DNA from: Rhodospirillaceae bacterium
GTDB lineage: Bacteria; Pseudomonadota; Alphaproteobacteria; GCA-2731375
Reading direction: 5' to 3'
Assembly: GCA_018660265.1 (NCBI GenBank)
Contig: JABJKS010000055.1
Span: 1 to 40,095 of the forward strand
Length of the DNA stretch: 40,095 bases
The first letter of the stretch is position 1. The number at the start of each line of letters is the position of its first letter. A program made the position numbers and the translations under genes. Positions 8,901-15,165 of this stretch are shown piece by piece. The notes below the pieces were generated by a model. It was not told the DNA's origin. It saw only the letters and a program-made list of their open reading frames with translations, and did not search any database.

Positions 8901-9256
8901 TTACGGAAAGCCTTCAATCGTTCCGCTACCCATGCTTCGTCCCGATGAAGCGCGTTCAAATGTTGGCCGCGCTGTGCGGCTGTACTGACAATGTCTGCAA
9001 TATGGACGCCAGGAACCAGAACGTCGGCAACCGCCGGGTGCAGTTCCAGATATTTGTTATTGGATAAAACCAACCGCTCGTCGGCATCAAAAATGGCTAA
9101 GCCATCCTGTAGTGCCTCGATCGCATCAACCATTGTGTTTCGGATGATTGGTGCCGTTTCGCCTTTGTCCGACCCTGCGATCAACATTTCCAGACGCTCA
9201 AGCTCAGCGATGAGCTCCGCCTTTGATTTATGCTGGTGTTTAGAACTGGCCGTCAT
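5942..9256 (-). CDS. Multi-PAS hybrid sensor histidine kinase with C-terminal receiver
   Basis: An 1104-aa cytoplasmic-type sensor with no obvious membrane segment. Five PAS-like domains lie at about 40-155, 170-285, 295-410, 420-570 and 600-715. The first, third and fifth share the pattern E/D-G-x-x-x-x-D-x-x-D-R-x-V-x-x-N, which suggests internal duplication. A short coiled coil is likely near 570-600. The HisKA domain has the HFN-type H-box with phospho-acceptor H741, followed by the N-box near 846-858, D897-N-G-T-G, F-E-P-F-F near 911 and G-S-G-L-G-L near 923. The receiver domain (about 985-1100) has acceptor D1034 and the L-S-K-P-Y segment. There is no output domain, so a separate DNA-binding regulator or phosphotransfer protein would be needed. 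It lies directly upstream of the reductase cluster on the same strand, but a functional link is only inferred. Confidence 0.92.
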   Translation of the reverse strand: MTASSKHQHKSKAELIAELERLEMLIAGSDKGETAPIIRNTMVDAIEALQDGLAIFDADERLVLSNNKYLELHPAVADVLVPGVHIADIVSTAAQRGQHLNALHRDEAWVAERLKAFRNPGEPIEQEFSDGQWLRVYERKTADGGTVGVRVDISELKHREKQLFESQQRLNDYLEASSDWHWEMDQDCRFSYFSDQFEKVTGVLPSMLFGKTREETGIPDIEPSVWQEHLDNLAARRSFRDFRHPRTLDDGVVVTLSINGKAIFDAAGNFTGYRGTGRDITDLVVAEQNARRAESLLAKAIESIPEGFVLFDAEDRLVMCNQRYRDFASGFSDLIVEGVKFEDLARASAERGVFNVEPDQSEQWATDLISDFHNGAANKEYQFSDGRWIQTIDSPTDDGGHLGLRVDITERKQAEQALQERERRYRQIFDSADICLWDEDFSELYKRLQHLRDGGLTDLRSHLMAHPDHVWDLANCIKVNHVNEATLRLFGAASEEELLGSLDQILPEGAENLFLEEMVAIWEGRTNYRAEVMHKSFTGEDLWVIVTMPVPGNMEEARSVPISVIDITEKKQTEEELARHQDELVILIDERTQELRETEAYLSSAIESISEGFVLYDPNDRMVMCNEKYKDFYPLMRDEFVPGAELKHVARLGFERGVVKASANNIDHWMNVRLTQQATGRGSHEQELPDGRWLLCTDRKTANGYTVGIRTEITEVKQAGELLRQSQKMEAIGQLTGGVAHDFNNILAAIIGNLDLIQTGDSALDKMDQEGISIALRAAFRGAELTDRLLAFSRQKPLDAKDTNINDLLPPFRDLATRTIGANIEFGLELADGLWPVLVDPGELENALLNLAINARDAMPNGGQFTITTTNWTAHENNLDGEQELAPGDYVKVAVKDNGTGMSEQVSKRAFEPFFTTKEVGAGSGLGLSMVFGFAKQSGGLATLNSVDGEGSTINIYLPKAIQLASAENIQTATKSEIPKGCETILVVEDDIDIRDFLLRALKHFGYTVIVAEDGPAALDVMATSGDIDLLLTDVIMPRGMSGRDVAKAFSERYPTAGVLYSSGYAREALDQSGEVDEGETVLSKPYQAQSLAKMVRNALDQRA

Positions 9257-9441
9257 TGACGTTCTCGATACAAAGGCGAATTATTCTGGGCCTAATTTCG
9301 CCGAAAGTTCCTACATGCCGCATGCATGTCCGAATCCGCACATAGGTTAGGCTTTAATAATATTAAAGAACATCCTAATTTGGCTTGGTTAATCCAAAAT
9401 GAACAAAAATCGCCTGAACCGGCAAATAAGTTGGTGCCAGT

Positions 9442-10341
9442 TTAAGGTGCTCCGGCAACAACCGGGCCGTCACCAACTATGGTCGCGCGATGCATGACAC
9501 GGCGCAGGCCTAAATCGTAAGGCGTCACCCGATGCATGGTGCAGCGATTGTCCCACATCACAATGTCATCGGGTGACCAGATGTGGCGATAAACAAACGC
9601 CTCGTCTTCTGCCAGTTCGGCCAACTCGGCGATTAATGCCAATGCCGCCTCATCGTCCATGCCTTCCACCGCATTATTATAGATGGGGGAGATGAACAGG
9701 GATTTTTGGCCGGTGACGGGATGTTGGCGGATCATCGGCTGCCAGACCGGGGGCATGGCCTCGCGCTCCGATGGGCTTAACGGTTTGATGGGGGCCAGGG
9801 TGGCAAGGTGGCCGAAATCATGGCAGGCCTTGCGCCCTTCGATCCGCCGACGCTGATCTGCGCTCAAGGCGTCATAGACTTTGTACATATTTGTAAACCA
9901 GGTCTGCCCCCCCTCCGCCGTGACTTCCAGGCCATGCAGGATGGAGCCCTTAGAGGGGACGGGACGAAAGGAGCTATCCGTGTGCCAGCGTTGGGCCAAC
10001 GAGATTTGCGCCACAGAGGCGTGATCGGGATCCATCAGCTTGCCGTCGTCTGTGACGTTGGAGACGCGAAAGATTTCCGGTGCTGAATTGGATCTGATGA
10101 TGTCCTGGTGGTGTACTTCCAAATCACCGAACTGTCGGGCAAAGGCTATCTGTTGCTCATCGCTGACGGCTTGGCGGGGAAAGACCAGCACCAGATGTTC
10201 CATCCAGGCCTGATGCAGAGCCTCGAATGTTTCCGGGGCCAATGGCTGGGCCAGATCAATACCCGTCACCGCCGCACCGAGGGCAGGATGCAGGGGGCGG
10301 ATGTCTAATTCAGGTGCCGCATTATTTTGGATATCTGACAT
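9442..10341 (-). CDS. TauD/TfdA family Fe(II)/2-oxoglutarate dioxygenase
   Basis: A 299-aa member of the TauD/TfdA family, non-heme iron enzymes that hydroxylate sulfonates, phenoxy acids and other small organic acids with 2-oxoglutarate as co-substrate. The iron triad is visible as H120-T-D122 and H270, and arginines near 280-285 are placed to bind 2-oxoglutarate. The ATG at 10341 is chosen because GGAGG sits 8 nt upstream; a longer reading to 10428 would cross a 12-bp tandem repeat. It is transcribed divergently from the DUF1028 gene across a 104-bp shared promoter region. The substrate cannot be told from sequence; taurine is one possibility, but no tauABC transporter is present. Confidence 0.9.
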   Translation of the reverse strand: MSDIQNNAAPELDIRPLHPALGAAVTGIDLAQPLAPETFEALHQAWMEHLVLVFPRQAVSDEQQIAFARQFGDLEVHHQDIIRSNSAPEIFRVSNVTDDGKLMDPDHASVAQISLAQRWHTDSSFRPVPSKGSILHGLEVTAEGGQTWFTNMYKVYDALSADQRRRIEGRKACHDFGHLATLAPIKPLSPSEREAMPPVWQPMIRQHPVTGQKSLFISPIYNNAVEGMDDEAALALIAELAELAEDEAFVYRHIWSPDDIVMWDNRCTMHRVTPYDLGLRRVMHRATIVGDGPVVAGAP

Positions 10342-10362
10342 CTGTGGGCCTCCACCGCTTTT

Positions 10363-10386
10363 TGAATTGGGTTCTGAATTGGGTTC
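10363..10386. repeat. Perfect 12-bp tandem duplication in a divergent promoter region
   Basis: The unit TGAATTGGGTTC occurs twice head-to-tail (10363-10374 and 10375-10386), upstream of the TauD-type gene and between it and the DUF1028 gene. It could be a double regulator site or a recent slippage duplication. Confidence 0.6.
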
Positions 10387-10445
10387 CAGTACCACACAGT
10401 GTATCCTAATCCGGGGAACGTCGTCCATTTCGATTGGAGATACTT

Positions 10446-11144
10446 ATGACCTATACCGTCACCGCTCGTTGCGCCCGTACAGGACAACTGGGCATCGGCA
10501 TTGCCACATATTCCTTGGCCGTCGGCGGCTATTGCCCCGCTATCCGCGGTGGCTTTGGCGCCGTATCGACCCAGGCCTTTGTCAATTTGAAATTGGGAAC
10601 CTTGGCATTGCGGTTAATGGAACAAGGCTATTCACCAAGCAAAGTCATGGCGGAGTTGTCCGATGATGATCCCGATTTCACCTACCGCCAAGTGGGCATT
10701 GTAGATGGCGATGGTCAGACGGCTGTTTACACGGGCGAAAACACCAGGCCCTGGTCAGGTCATGTCAGGGGGGATGGTTTTATTACCATGGGAAATGTCC
10801 TGGCCGGCGAGGGTGTGGTCACGGCGATGGCTGAGGCATTTGCGGCAAATGGCGCGGAGGATTTGGATGAACGCCTGCTGCGTACACTGGAGGCGGGCCG
10901 GGATGCGGGCGGCCAGCAAGCTGGCGACGGCACGCATCTTAATGAACGCTCGGCGGCGGTGATCACCCACAGCCATCGTGATTACGCCCACATGGATTTG
11001 CGCGTGGATGCCCATGACACGGCAGTTGAGGAACTGCGCCGGGTCCACAGCGTCTATAAACCGTTCGAGCCTTACTACCAGCTCCGCCACGTTGACCCGG
11101 CCAAAACCCCCGCCCAAGACGTCTGGGCACGGGATAATTTATAG
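10446..11144 (+). CDS. DUF1028 family protein
   Basis: A 232-residue reading from the ATG at 10446, which has GGAG about 8 nt upstream; the in-frame ATG at 10434 lacks such a site. The protein begins with a T-Y-T-V-T-A-R segment followed by G-x-L-G-I-G-I-A-T and G-G-x-C-P, and later G-N-V-L-A-G-E-G-V-V, the layout of the DUF1028 family, whose fold resembles Ntn hydrolases but whose reaction is not established. There is no signal peptide. DUF1028 genes often sit beside amino-acid or peptide catabolic genes. Here the neighbour is a divergent TauD/TfdA dioxygenase, so a shared catabolic role is possible but unproven. Confidence 0.85.
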   Translation: MTYTVTARCARTGQLGIGIATYSLAVGGYCPAIRGGFGAVSTQAFVNLKLGTLALRLMEQGYSPSKVMAELSDDDPDFTYRQVGIVDGDGQTAVYTGENTRPWSGHVRGDGFITMGNVLAGEGVVTAMAEAFAANGAEDLDERLLRTLEAGRDAGGQQAGDGTHLNERSAAVITHSHRDYAHMDLRVDAHDTAVEELRRVHSVYKPFEPYYQLRHVDPAKTPAQDVWARDNL

Positions 11145-11164
11145 TCAGAATTTGTGTTGCTTAT

Positions 11165-11172
11165 GTATATAC
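11165..11172. promoter_or_regulatory. GTATATAC palindrome and nearby TATAC repeat before brnT, candidate autoregulatory site
   Basis: An 8-bp perfect palindrome at 11165-11172 is followed by another TATAC at 11180-11184, just before the toxin start at 11192. BrnA antitoxins bind and repress their own promoters, so this is a sensible operator position. The assignment is inferred. Confidence 0.3.
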
Positions 11173-11191
11173 AAATGACTATACTTGACGC

Positions 11192-11481
11192 ATGAAAATT
11201 TTCGGCTTTGATTGGGATAGCGGGAATTGGCCGAAATGTGGAAAGCATGGCGTTACGAAAATAGAGGTTGAGGCTGTTTTTAAAAATACGCCAGCCATTT
11301 ACCCTGACCCGTTTCCCAGCGAGGCGCGTTTGCGGGCCATAGGCCGCAATGATGATGGCCGTTAATTTTCGCTGCTTTCATCATTCGTACTACAGATAGC
11401 GGTGATCGTATCAGGCCAATATCAGCTCGCTACATGCACAGAAAGGAGATTGTCAGCTATGAGCGCCAAAAAGAAACTTAA
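11192..11481 (+). pseudogene. brnT: BrnT-type toxin gene (DUF497) broken by a single-base frameshift
   Basis: From the ATG at 11192 the reading gives a BrnT-like start with F-D-W-D, K-H-G-V, and I-G-R-N-D-D-G-R, then stops at TAA 11363-11365. Moving to the frame starting at 11365 restores the expected BrnT C-terminus (I-F-A-A-F-I-I-R, then R-P-I-S-A-R-Y-M-H-R-K-E) and ends at 11479-11481, overlapping the antitoxin start by 23 bp as is normal for brnTA. One missing base near 11362-11364 explains both halves; with it restored, the protein would be about 97 aa. BrnT is a ribonuclease of the RelE fold. The break could be a real inactivation or a sequencing error; programmed frameshifting is unlikely, as no slippery heptamer is present. 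Confidence 0.75.
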
Positions 11482-11731
11482 GTCCTTGCCGGAACTGAAA
11501 ACAGATCAGGACGCCGAAGATTTTGTTGCGACGGCTGACTTGTCGGAATTTGATCTGTCGGGCTTTAAGCCGATGAATTTCGAGTTCGAAAACAAAAGCG
11601 CCACAATCAGCATGCGCCTACCGGCCAGCCAACTTGCAGCGGTTAAAGCAGAGGCCAAAAAACGCGGCATGCCCTATCAACGCTTCATGCGAGAAATGAT
11701 CCAACGCGGTATGCAGACGCTACAGACTTAA
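11459..11731 (+). CDS. brnA: BrnA family antitoxin
   Basis: A 90-aa antitoxin. The N-terminus is lysine-rich (S-A-K-K-K-L-K-S), the middle is acidic with D-L-S-E-F-D, and the C-terminal half has the ribbon-helix-helix-like stretch K-S-A-T-I-S-M-R-L-P followed by a helix with R-G-M-P-Y-Q-R-F-M, as in BrnA/CopG-type antitoxins. The ATG at 11459 has AAGGAG about 11 nt upstream and overlaps the end of the broken brnT frame. BrnA neutralises BrnT and represses the operon. The antitoxin is intact although its toxin is frameshifted, which fits decay of the toxin first. Confidence 0.8.
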   Translation: MSAKKKLKSLPELKTDQDAEDFVATADLSEFDLSGFKPMNFEFENKSATISMRLPASQLAAVKAEAKKRGMPYQRFMREMIQRGMQTLQT

Positions 11732-12027
11732 AATCCCTGAAAGACCATATCCAGGGCATTGGTGATTTCTGCGAATTCGTTGGCTAGGTTTTGCACCGGG
11801 TTTGCTAAAATGGATGCGGGAACGGACGCCAGGAATTGCGTTGCCATGACAACTTGCAGTCCTTCCACCTCAAAAATTGGATTGAGGCGCTTGGCTGGTT
11901 CCGGTGCCTCACTGATGGGCAGCAGGGGGACGACAATTCTTGTGTTCAATCCTTCCAGCAATTCCGTTTGGACATCCAGTAAATAACCCGCGCCACTTGG
12001 ATTGGGGAAGACGTCGTACTTTGCCAT
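11728..12027 (-). CDS. ccdB: CcdB family toxin
   Basis: A 99-aa CcdB-like gyrase toxin. The N-terminus M-A-K-Y-D-V-F-P-N-P, the L-L-D-V-Q segment, R-I-V-V-P-L, and the C-terminus ending F-Q-G-F (members commonly end W-G-F or F-G-F) all fit the family, as does the length. CcdB traps DNA gyrase on DNA and is neutralised by CcdA. The start overlaps the ccdA stop by one base, so translation should be coupled. The gene ends 4 bp into the end of the brnA gene (11731) on the opposite strand, so the two toxin-antitoxin loci are convergent and touch. The frame is intact. Confidence 0.88.
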   Translation of the reverse strand: MAKYDVFPNPSGAGYLLDVQTELLEGLNTRIVVPLLPISEAPEPAKRLNPIFEVEGLQVVMATQFLASVPASILANPVQNLANEFAEITNALDMVFQGF

Positions 12028-12266
12028 CAGAACCGGCGGTAACGATCAAGGGGCAAGCCATGGGTTTCGACCCATTTGTTGGAGCTCTCAATGGCGACGC
12101 TGTTTTCCGCTCGCCAAATTTCGGCCTTGGCACGGGCGATTTCCTGGCGCAAGCCAGCTTCGGCAGCCTGGGAAAGATTAACCTTCAACGCCTTTGCCTC
12201 AGCCAGCAGTGATTTATCCAAAGACAAATTGGTCGGTTTTTTCAATTGATTTGCGACAACCATCAC
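12027..12266 (-). CDS. ccdA: CcdA family antitoxin
   Basis: A 79-aa antitoxin with an N-terminal ribbon-helix-helix DNA-binding part (K-K-P-T-N-L-S-L-D, then L-L-A-E-A-K-A-L-x-V-N-L-S-Q) and a C-terminal toxin-binding tail with W-R-A-E-N and N-K-W-V-E-T-H-G-L-P-L, which is the CcdA signature. Two adjacent methionine codons (12266 and 12263) are possible starts; the first is given. The perfect 13-bp inverted repeat at 12275-12311 immediately upstream is the likely operator for CcdA-CcdB autoregulation. The last base overlaps the ccdB start codon. Confidence 0.88.
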   Translation of the reverse strand: MMVVANQLKKPTNLSLDKSLLAEAKALKVNLSQAAEAGLRQEIARAKAEIWRAENSVAIESSNKWVETHGLPLDRYRRF

Positions 12267-12274
12267 GGCATCTT

Positions 12275-12311
12275 ACATAAACATGCGCATAAAGTATACG
12301 CATGTTTATGT
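12275..12311. promoter_or_regulatory. 13-bp perfect inverted repeat, ccdAB operator/promoter
   Basis: ACATAAACATGCG at 12275-12287 and its exact reverse complement at 12299-12311 flank an 11-bp spacer. On the minus strand a TATACT -10-like hexamer (12293-12298) lies in the spacer, 27 bp before the ccdA start. CcdA and CcdB complexes repress their own promoters, so this is best read as an operator. There is no T run, which argues against a terminator for the Nudix gene upstream. Confidence 0.65.
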
Positions 12312-12330
12312 GGGGTGACCTTGAGCCGCG

Positions 12331-12981
12331 CTATCGCCAGGCCCAGACGGGCTCGCCTAGGTGGGCGACTTTTGTGGGGCGGCCATGCAGGCCGACCTCG
12401 CGAAATTGATAGACCATGGCTGCGGTCGGGGCATGCAGGCTATCGTCGTCACCCATCAACAGGCGGATCACGGGCCGCTCGCTTTCGGGGATGTCGTCGA
12501 ATTCCGGTGAATCCGGCCGGTTCAGTTCGCGAAAAGTAATGCGGTGAATTTTTGCCACCTCGTCCGGGTTGGCTGCCATTTCCGCCCTATCGCCGGCCCA
12601 GACCACGATGGGCGTAATCAGATAGCCCGATTGGGTCTGATAATCATCCAGCAGACCCAGAACTGCATCCGCCTCCAGATGCAAATTCACCTCTTCACGC
12701 AATTCCCGCAGTGCGCCTTCGATGGGTGTTTCACCTTCGTCGATGCGTCCGCCGGGCAGGGCGAATTGACCAGGATGGTTGTTCAGGCGGCCGGTGCGCC
12801 GGGTCAGCACATAGGCGCCTTCGCCCTTGTCGTCGCGGATCAACGTAATTGCGACGGCAGCATGCTTCAGGCCCTCGGCTGATGCCGGGGTGCGTTGGTA
12901 TGCCTTCAAATTGGCTGTGATCCGGGCCCGCATGTGGCCGTCATAGAGGTAGTGGTGATCATCCATGGCCGTTGAATTCAC
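12331..12981 (-). CDS. Nudix hydrolase, CoA pyrophosphatase type
   Basis: A 216-aa Nudix protein. The Nudix box reads G-G-R-I-D-E-G-E followed by R-E-L-R-E-E-V-N; the usual final Gly is Asn. Just before it, L-T-R-R-T-G-x-L-N-N-H-x-G-Q-F-A-L-P matches the NuCoA motif, so the likely reaction is cleavage of CoA or acyl-CoA to 3',5'-ADP and phosphopantetheine. The start given is a GTG sharing one base with the TAG stop of the upstream methyltransferase gene, so translation is probably coupled; an ATG at 12966 is the alternative. Neither has a strong ribosome site. It acts in the cytosol. Confidence 0.85.
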   Translation of the reverse strand: MNSTAMDDHHYLYDGHMRARITANLKAYQRTPASAEGLKHAAVAITLIRDDKGEGAYVLTRRTGRLNNHPGQFALPGGRIDEGETPIEGALRELREEVNLHLEADAVLGLLDDYQTQSGYLITPIVVWAGDRAEMAANPDEVAKIHRITFRELNRPDSPEFDDIPESERPVIRLLMGDDDSLHAPTAAMVYQFREVGLHGRPTKVAHLGEPVWAWR

Positions 12982-13559
12982 TACGCCCGGCCCGTCACAA
13001 AGCCGTGAAATTCATAGATGTCGTTATGGCTTTGCAGATCAGTGAACCCCGCATCCGTTAGCTGGGCGCGGATGCTGGCTTCGGGGACGCGGCGGCCCTT
13101 GGCGGGGCTTTTACCGTTGTCTTCATCTTTCCAATCAATAATCGCGATGGTGCCCCCCGGTGCCAACAGCCGGTGGCATTCGGCCATCAAAGGTTCCGGT
13201 GTGTCCAATTCGTGGTGCAGCTGTGCCATGACAATAAAATCCGCCGTGCCATCGGGCAGGGCAATTGCATTGGGTTGCATCAACAGCGCCTCAAGATTAC
13301 CCAGGCCCTGGTTGGCGGCATCTTCGGCCAGCAAGCCCACCATACCTTCCAGGATATCACAGCCATAGACCTTTGCGCCTGGATTGGCCTTGGCAAAAGG
13401 CAGGGTCAGGAAGCCAACGCCGGCACCGATATCCACCAACGTGCAATCGGCCCCGGTCTGCAATATGGGCCAGATCTTAGCTGGATCGAAATACGCCAAC
13501 CTGTCCGGGCTACGCAGTCGTTCAATACGCCCCGGATCCATTCCCAACATGTCTGCCAT
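12981..13559 (-). CDS. Class I SAM-dependent methyltransferase
   Basis: A 192-aa methyltransferase of the UbiE/COQ5-like Methyltransf_11 type. Motif I is V-D-I-G-A-G-V-G-F-L (about residues 42-51), followed by C-D-I-L-E in the acidic post-I loop and the A-D-F-I-V-M-A motif with L-H-H-E-L. The ATG at 13559 has AGGGGA about 9 nt upstream. It is followed by the Nudix gene with overlapping stop and start. The substrate is unknown; small-molecule methylation is most likely given the size and lack of extra domains. Confidence 0.85.
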   Translation of the reverse strand: MADMLGMDPGRIERLRSPDRLAYFDPAKIWPILQTGADCTLVDIGAGVGFLTLPFAKANPGAKVYGCDILEGMVGLLAEDAANQGLGNLEALLMQPNAIALPDGTADFIVMAQLHHELDTPEPLMAECHRLLAPGGTIAIIDWKDEDNGKSPAKGRRVPEASIRAQLTDAGFTDLQSHNDIYEFHGFVTGRA

Positions 13560-13693
13560 AAACTATTCCCCTAATGATCCTCGGTGTGATTCCCTGACGG
13601 GCAACTTAGCACAGAAAGAAACGATTTCAGGTGTTGCCTTGCACCGGGGTTAGGCGGGACAATGCGGGCAGGGAATTCAGGGAGTTTTATGCG

Positions 13694-15163
13694 ATGTCTA
13701 ATTTCGATCTGTTAATCCGCAACGGCACAATTGCCACTGCCGCCGATACATTTAAAGCCGACGTGGCGGTCAAAGATGGCCGCATTGTTGCCTTGGGCGA
13801 AGACCTTGGCGCGGCGGATCGAGAGATCGATGCGACGGGCAAGCTGGTGCTGCCGGGCGGCGTTGAGGGCCATTGTCATATTGAACAAATATCTTCGTCC
13901 CGGGTGATGACGGCGGATGATTTTTATTCCGGCACCGTATCTGCCGTGTTTGGCGGCACCACCACGGTAATCCCGTTTGCCGCGCAACAAAAGGGCGACA
14001 GCCTGCGCCAGACGGTCGAGGCCTACCACGCCTGCGCCGGGCCCAAGGCGGTGATCGACTACGGCTTTCACTTGATCATCTCGGACCCAACGGCCCAGGT
14101 CATTGGCCAGGAACTTCCCGCCATGATCAAGGACGGCATCACATCCTTCAAGGTCTACATGACCTATGACGACCTGCGCCTGGATGACTATCAAATGCTG
14201 GAAGTGCTGTCGGCGGCGCGGCGCGATGGTGCGATGGTCATGGTGCATGCGGAAAATCACGACATGATCCGCTGGCTCAGCGAGAAATTATTGGATGCCG
14301 GCCATTGGCAGCCGCAATATCACGCCATCAGCCATTCCCGCGCCGGTGAGGGGGAGGCAGCACACCGCGCTATTGCGTTGTCCCGCCTGATGGATCAACC
14401 GATTTTGGTGGTGCATGTCTCGTCCGAAGAGGCCATGGATGAAATCCGCCTGGCCCAGAACAAAGGTCTGAAGATTTTTGCCGAGACCTGTCCACAATAT
14501 CTGTTTCTCACCGCCGATGATCTAAAGCGCGACGGTATGGATGGGGCCATGTTCTGTTGCAGTCCGCCGCCGCGAAGTGATGCGGATCAGGAAGCCATGT
14601 GGCGCGGCCTGGCAAATGGTACCTTCAGCGTATTCTCGTCCGACCATGCGCCCTATCGCTTTGATGAAAGCGGCAAATTGGCCGCGGGGCCGGAGCCGAC
14701 GTTCAAGAAAATCGCCAACGGCGTGCCGGGGATAGAGCTGCGCCTGCCTCTGCTGTTTTCCGAAGGCGTGGGTAAGGGGCGCATCGACCTTAACCGCTTT
14801 GTCGCACTGACAGCCACGAATGTCGCCAAGCTGTATGGTCTGTCGCCACAAAAAGGCACCATTGCGATAGGTTCCGATGCCGATATCGCGATCTGGGACC
14901 CGGACCTGGAACAGACCATCGAACATGCGATGCTGCATGACAACGTTGGCTATACCCCCTATGCCGGTATCAAGATCAAGGGCTGGCCCACGACAGTTTT
15001 AAGCCGGGGCCGGGTGGTGGTGGAGAACAATACCCTGAATGCGGAACGGGGTAGCGGACAGTTCCTGCCACGGGCCGTTTCGGAAGCCTCCAAACCCTTG
15101 GGCCGGTTGGAGCCGGAGATGGACCCCGGTAGTAACTTTGGTGCGGAGTTGTTGGGCCGTTAG
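13694..15163 (+). CDS. hydA: Dihydropyrimidinase / D-hydantoinase family cyclic amidohydrolase
   Basis: A 489-aa binuclear-zinc amidohydrolase. Metal-site residues are all present: H60-C-H62, the lysine that is carbamylated at K153 (in S-F-K-V-Y-M), H185, H241 and D317 in S-S-D-H-A-P-Y. It should open cyclic amides such as dihydropyrimidines or hydantoins in pyrimidine or amino-acid salvage. The usual G-x-D-x-H-x-H start of the family here reads G-V-E-G-H-C-H. The ATG at 13694 is preferred over the upstream in-frame start because AGGGAG lies about 10 nt before it. The stop is 2 bp before the phnA start, so the two are co-transcribed. The exact substrate (dihydrouracil, hydantoin or another) is open. 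Confidence 0.9.
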   Translation: MSNFDLLIRNGTIATAADTFKADVAVKDGRIVALGEDLGAADREIDATGKLVLPGGVEGHCHIEQISSSRVMTADDFYSGTVSAVFGGTTTVIPFAAQQKGDSLRQTVEAYHACAGPKAVIDYGFHLIISDPTAQVIGQELPAMIKDGITSFKVYMTYDDLRLDDYQMLEVLSAARRDGAMVMVHAENHDMIRWLSEKLLDAGHWQPQYHAISHSRAGEGEAAHRAIALSRLMDQPILVVHVSSEEAMDEIRLAQNKGLKIFAETCPQYLFLTADDLKRDGMDGAMFCCSPPPRSDADQEAMWRGLANGTFSVFSSDHAPYRFDESGKLAAGPEPTFKKIANGVPGIELRLPLLFSEGVGKGRIDLNRFVALTATNVAKLYGLSPQKGTIAIGSDADIAIWDPDLEQTIEHAMLHDNVGYTPYAGIKIKGWPTTVLSRGRVVVENNTLNAERGSGQFLPRAVSEASKPLGRLEPEMDPGSNFGAELLGR

Positions 15164-15165
15164 GC

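Noticed and set aside
11363-11365. Programmed frameshift in brnT
   Set aside because: No slippery heptamer or downstream structure is seen; a lost base is simpler.
12275-12311. Inverted repeat as terminator of the Nudix gene
   Set aside because: No T run, and the position just before ccdA with a -10-like hexamer in the spacer fits an operator better.
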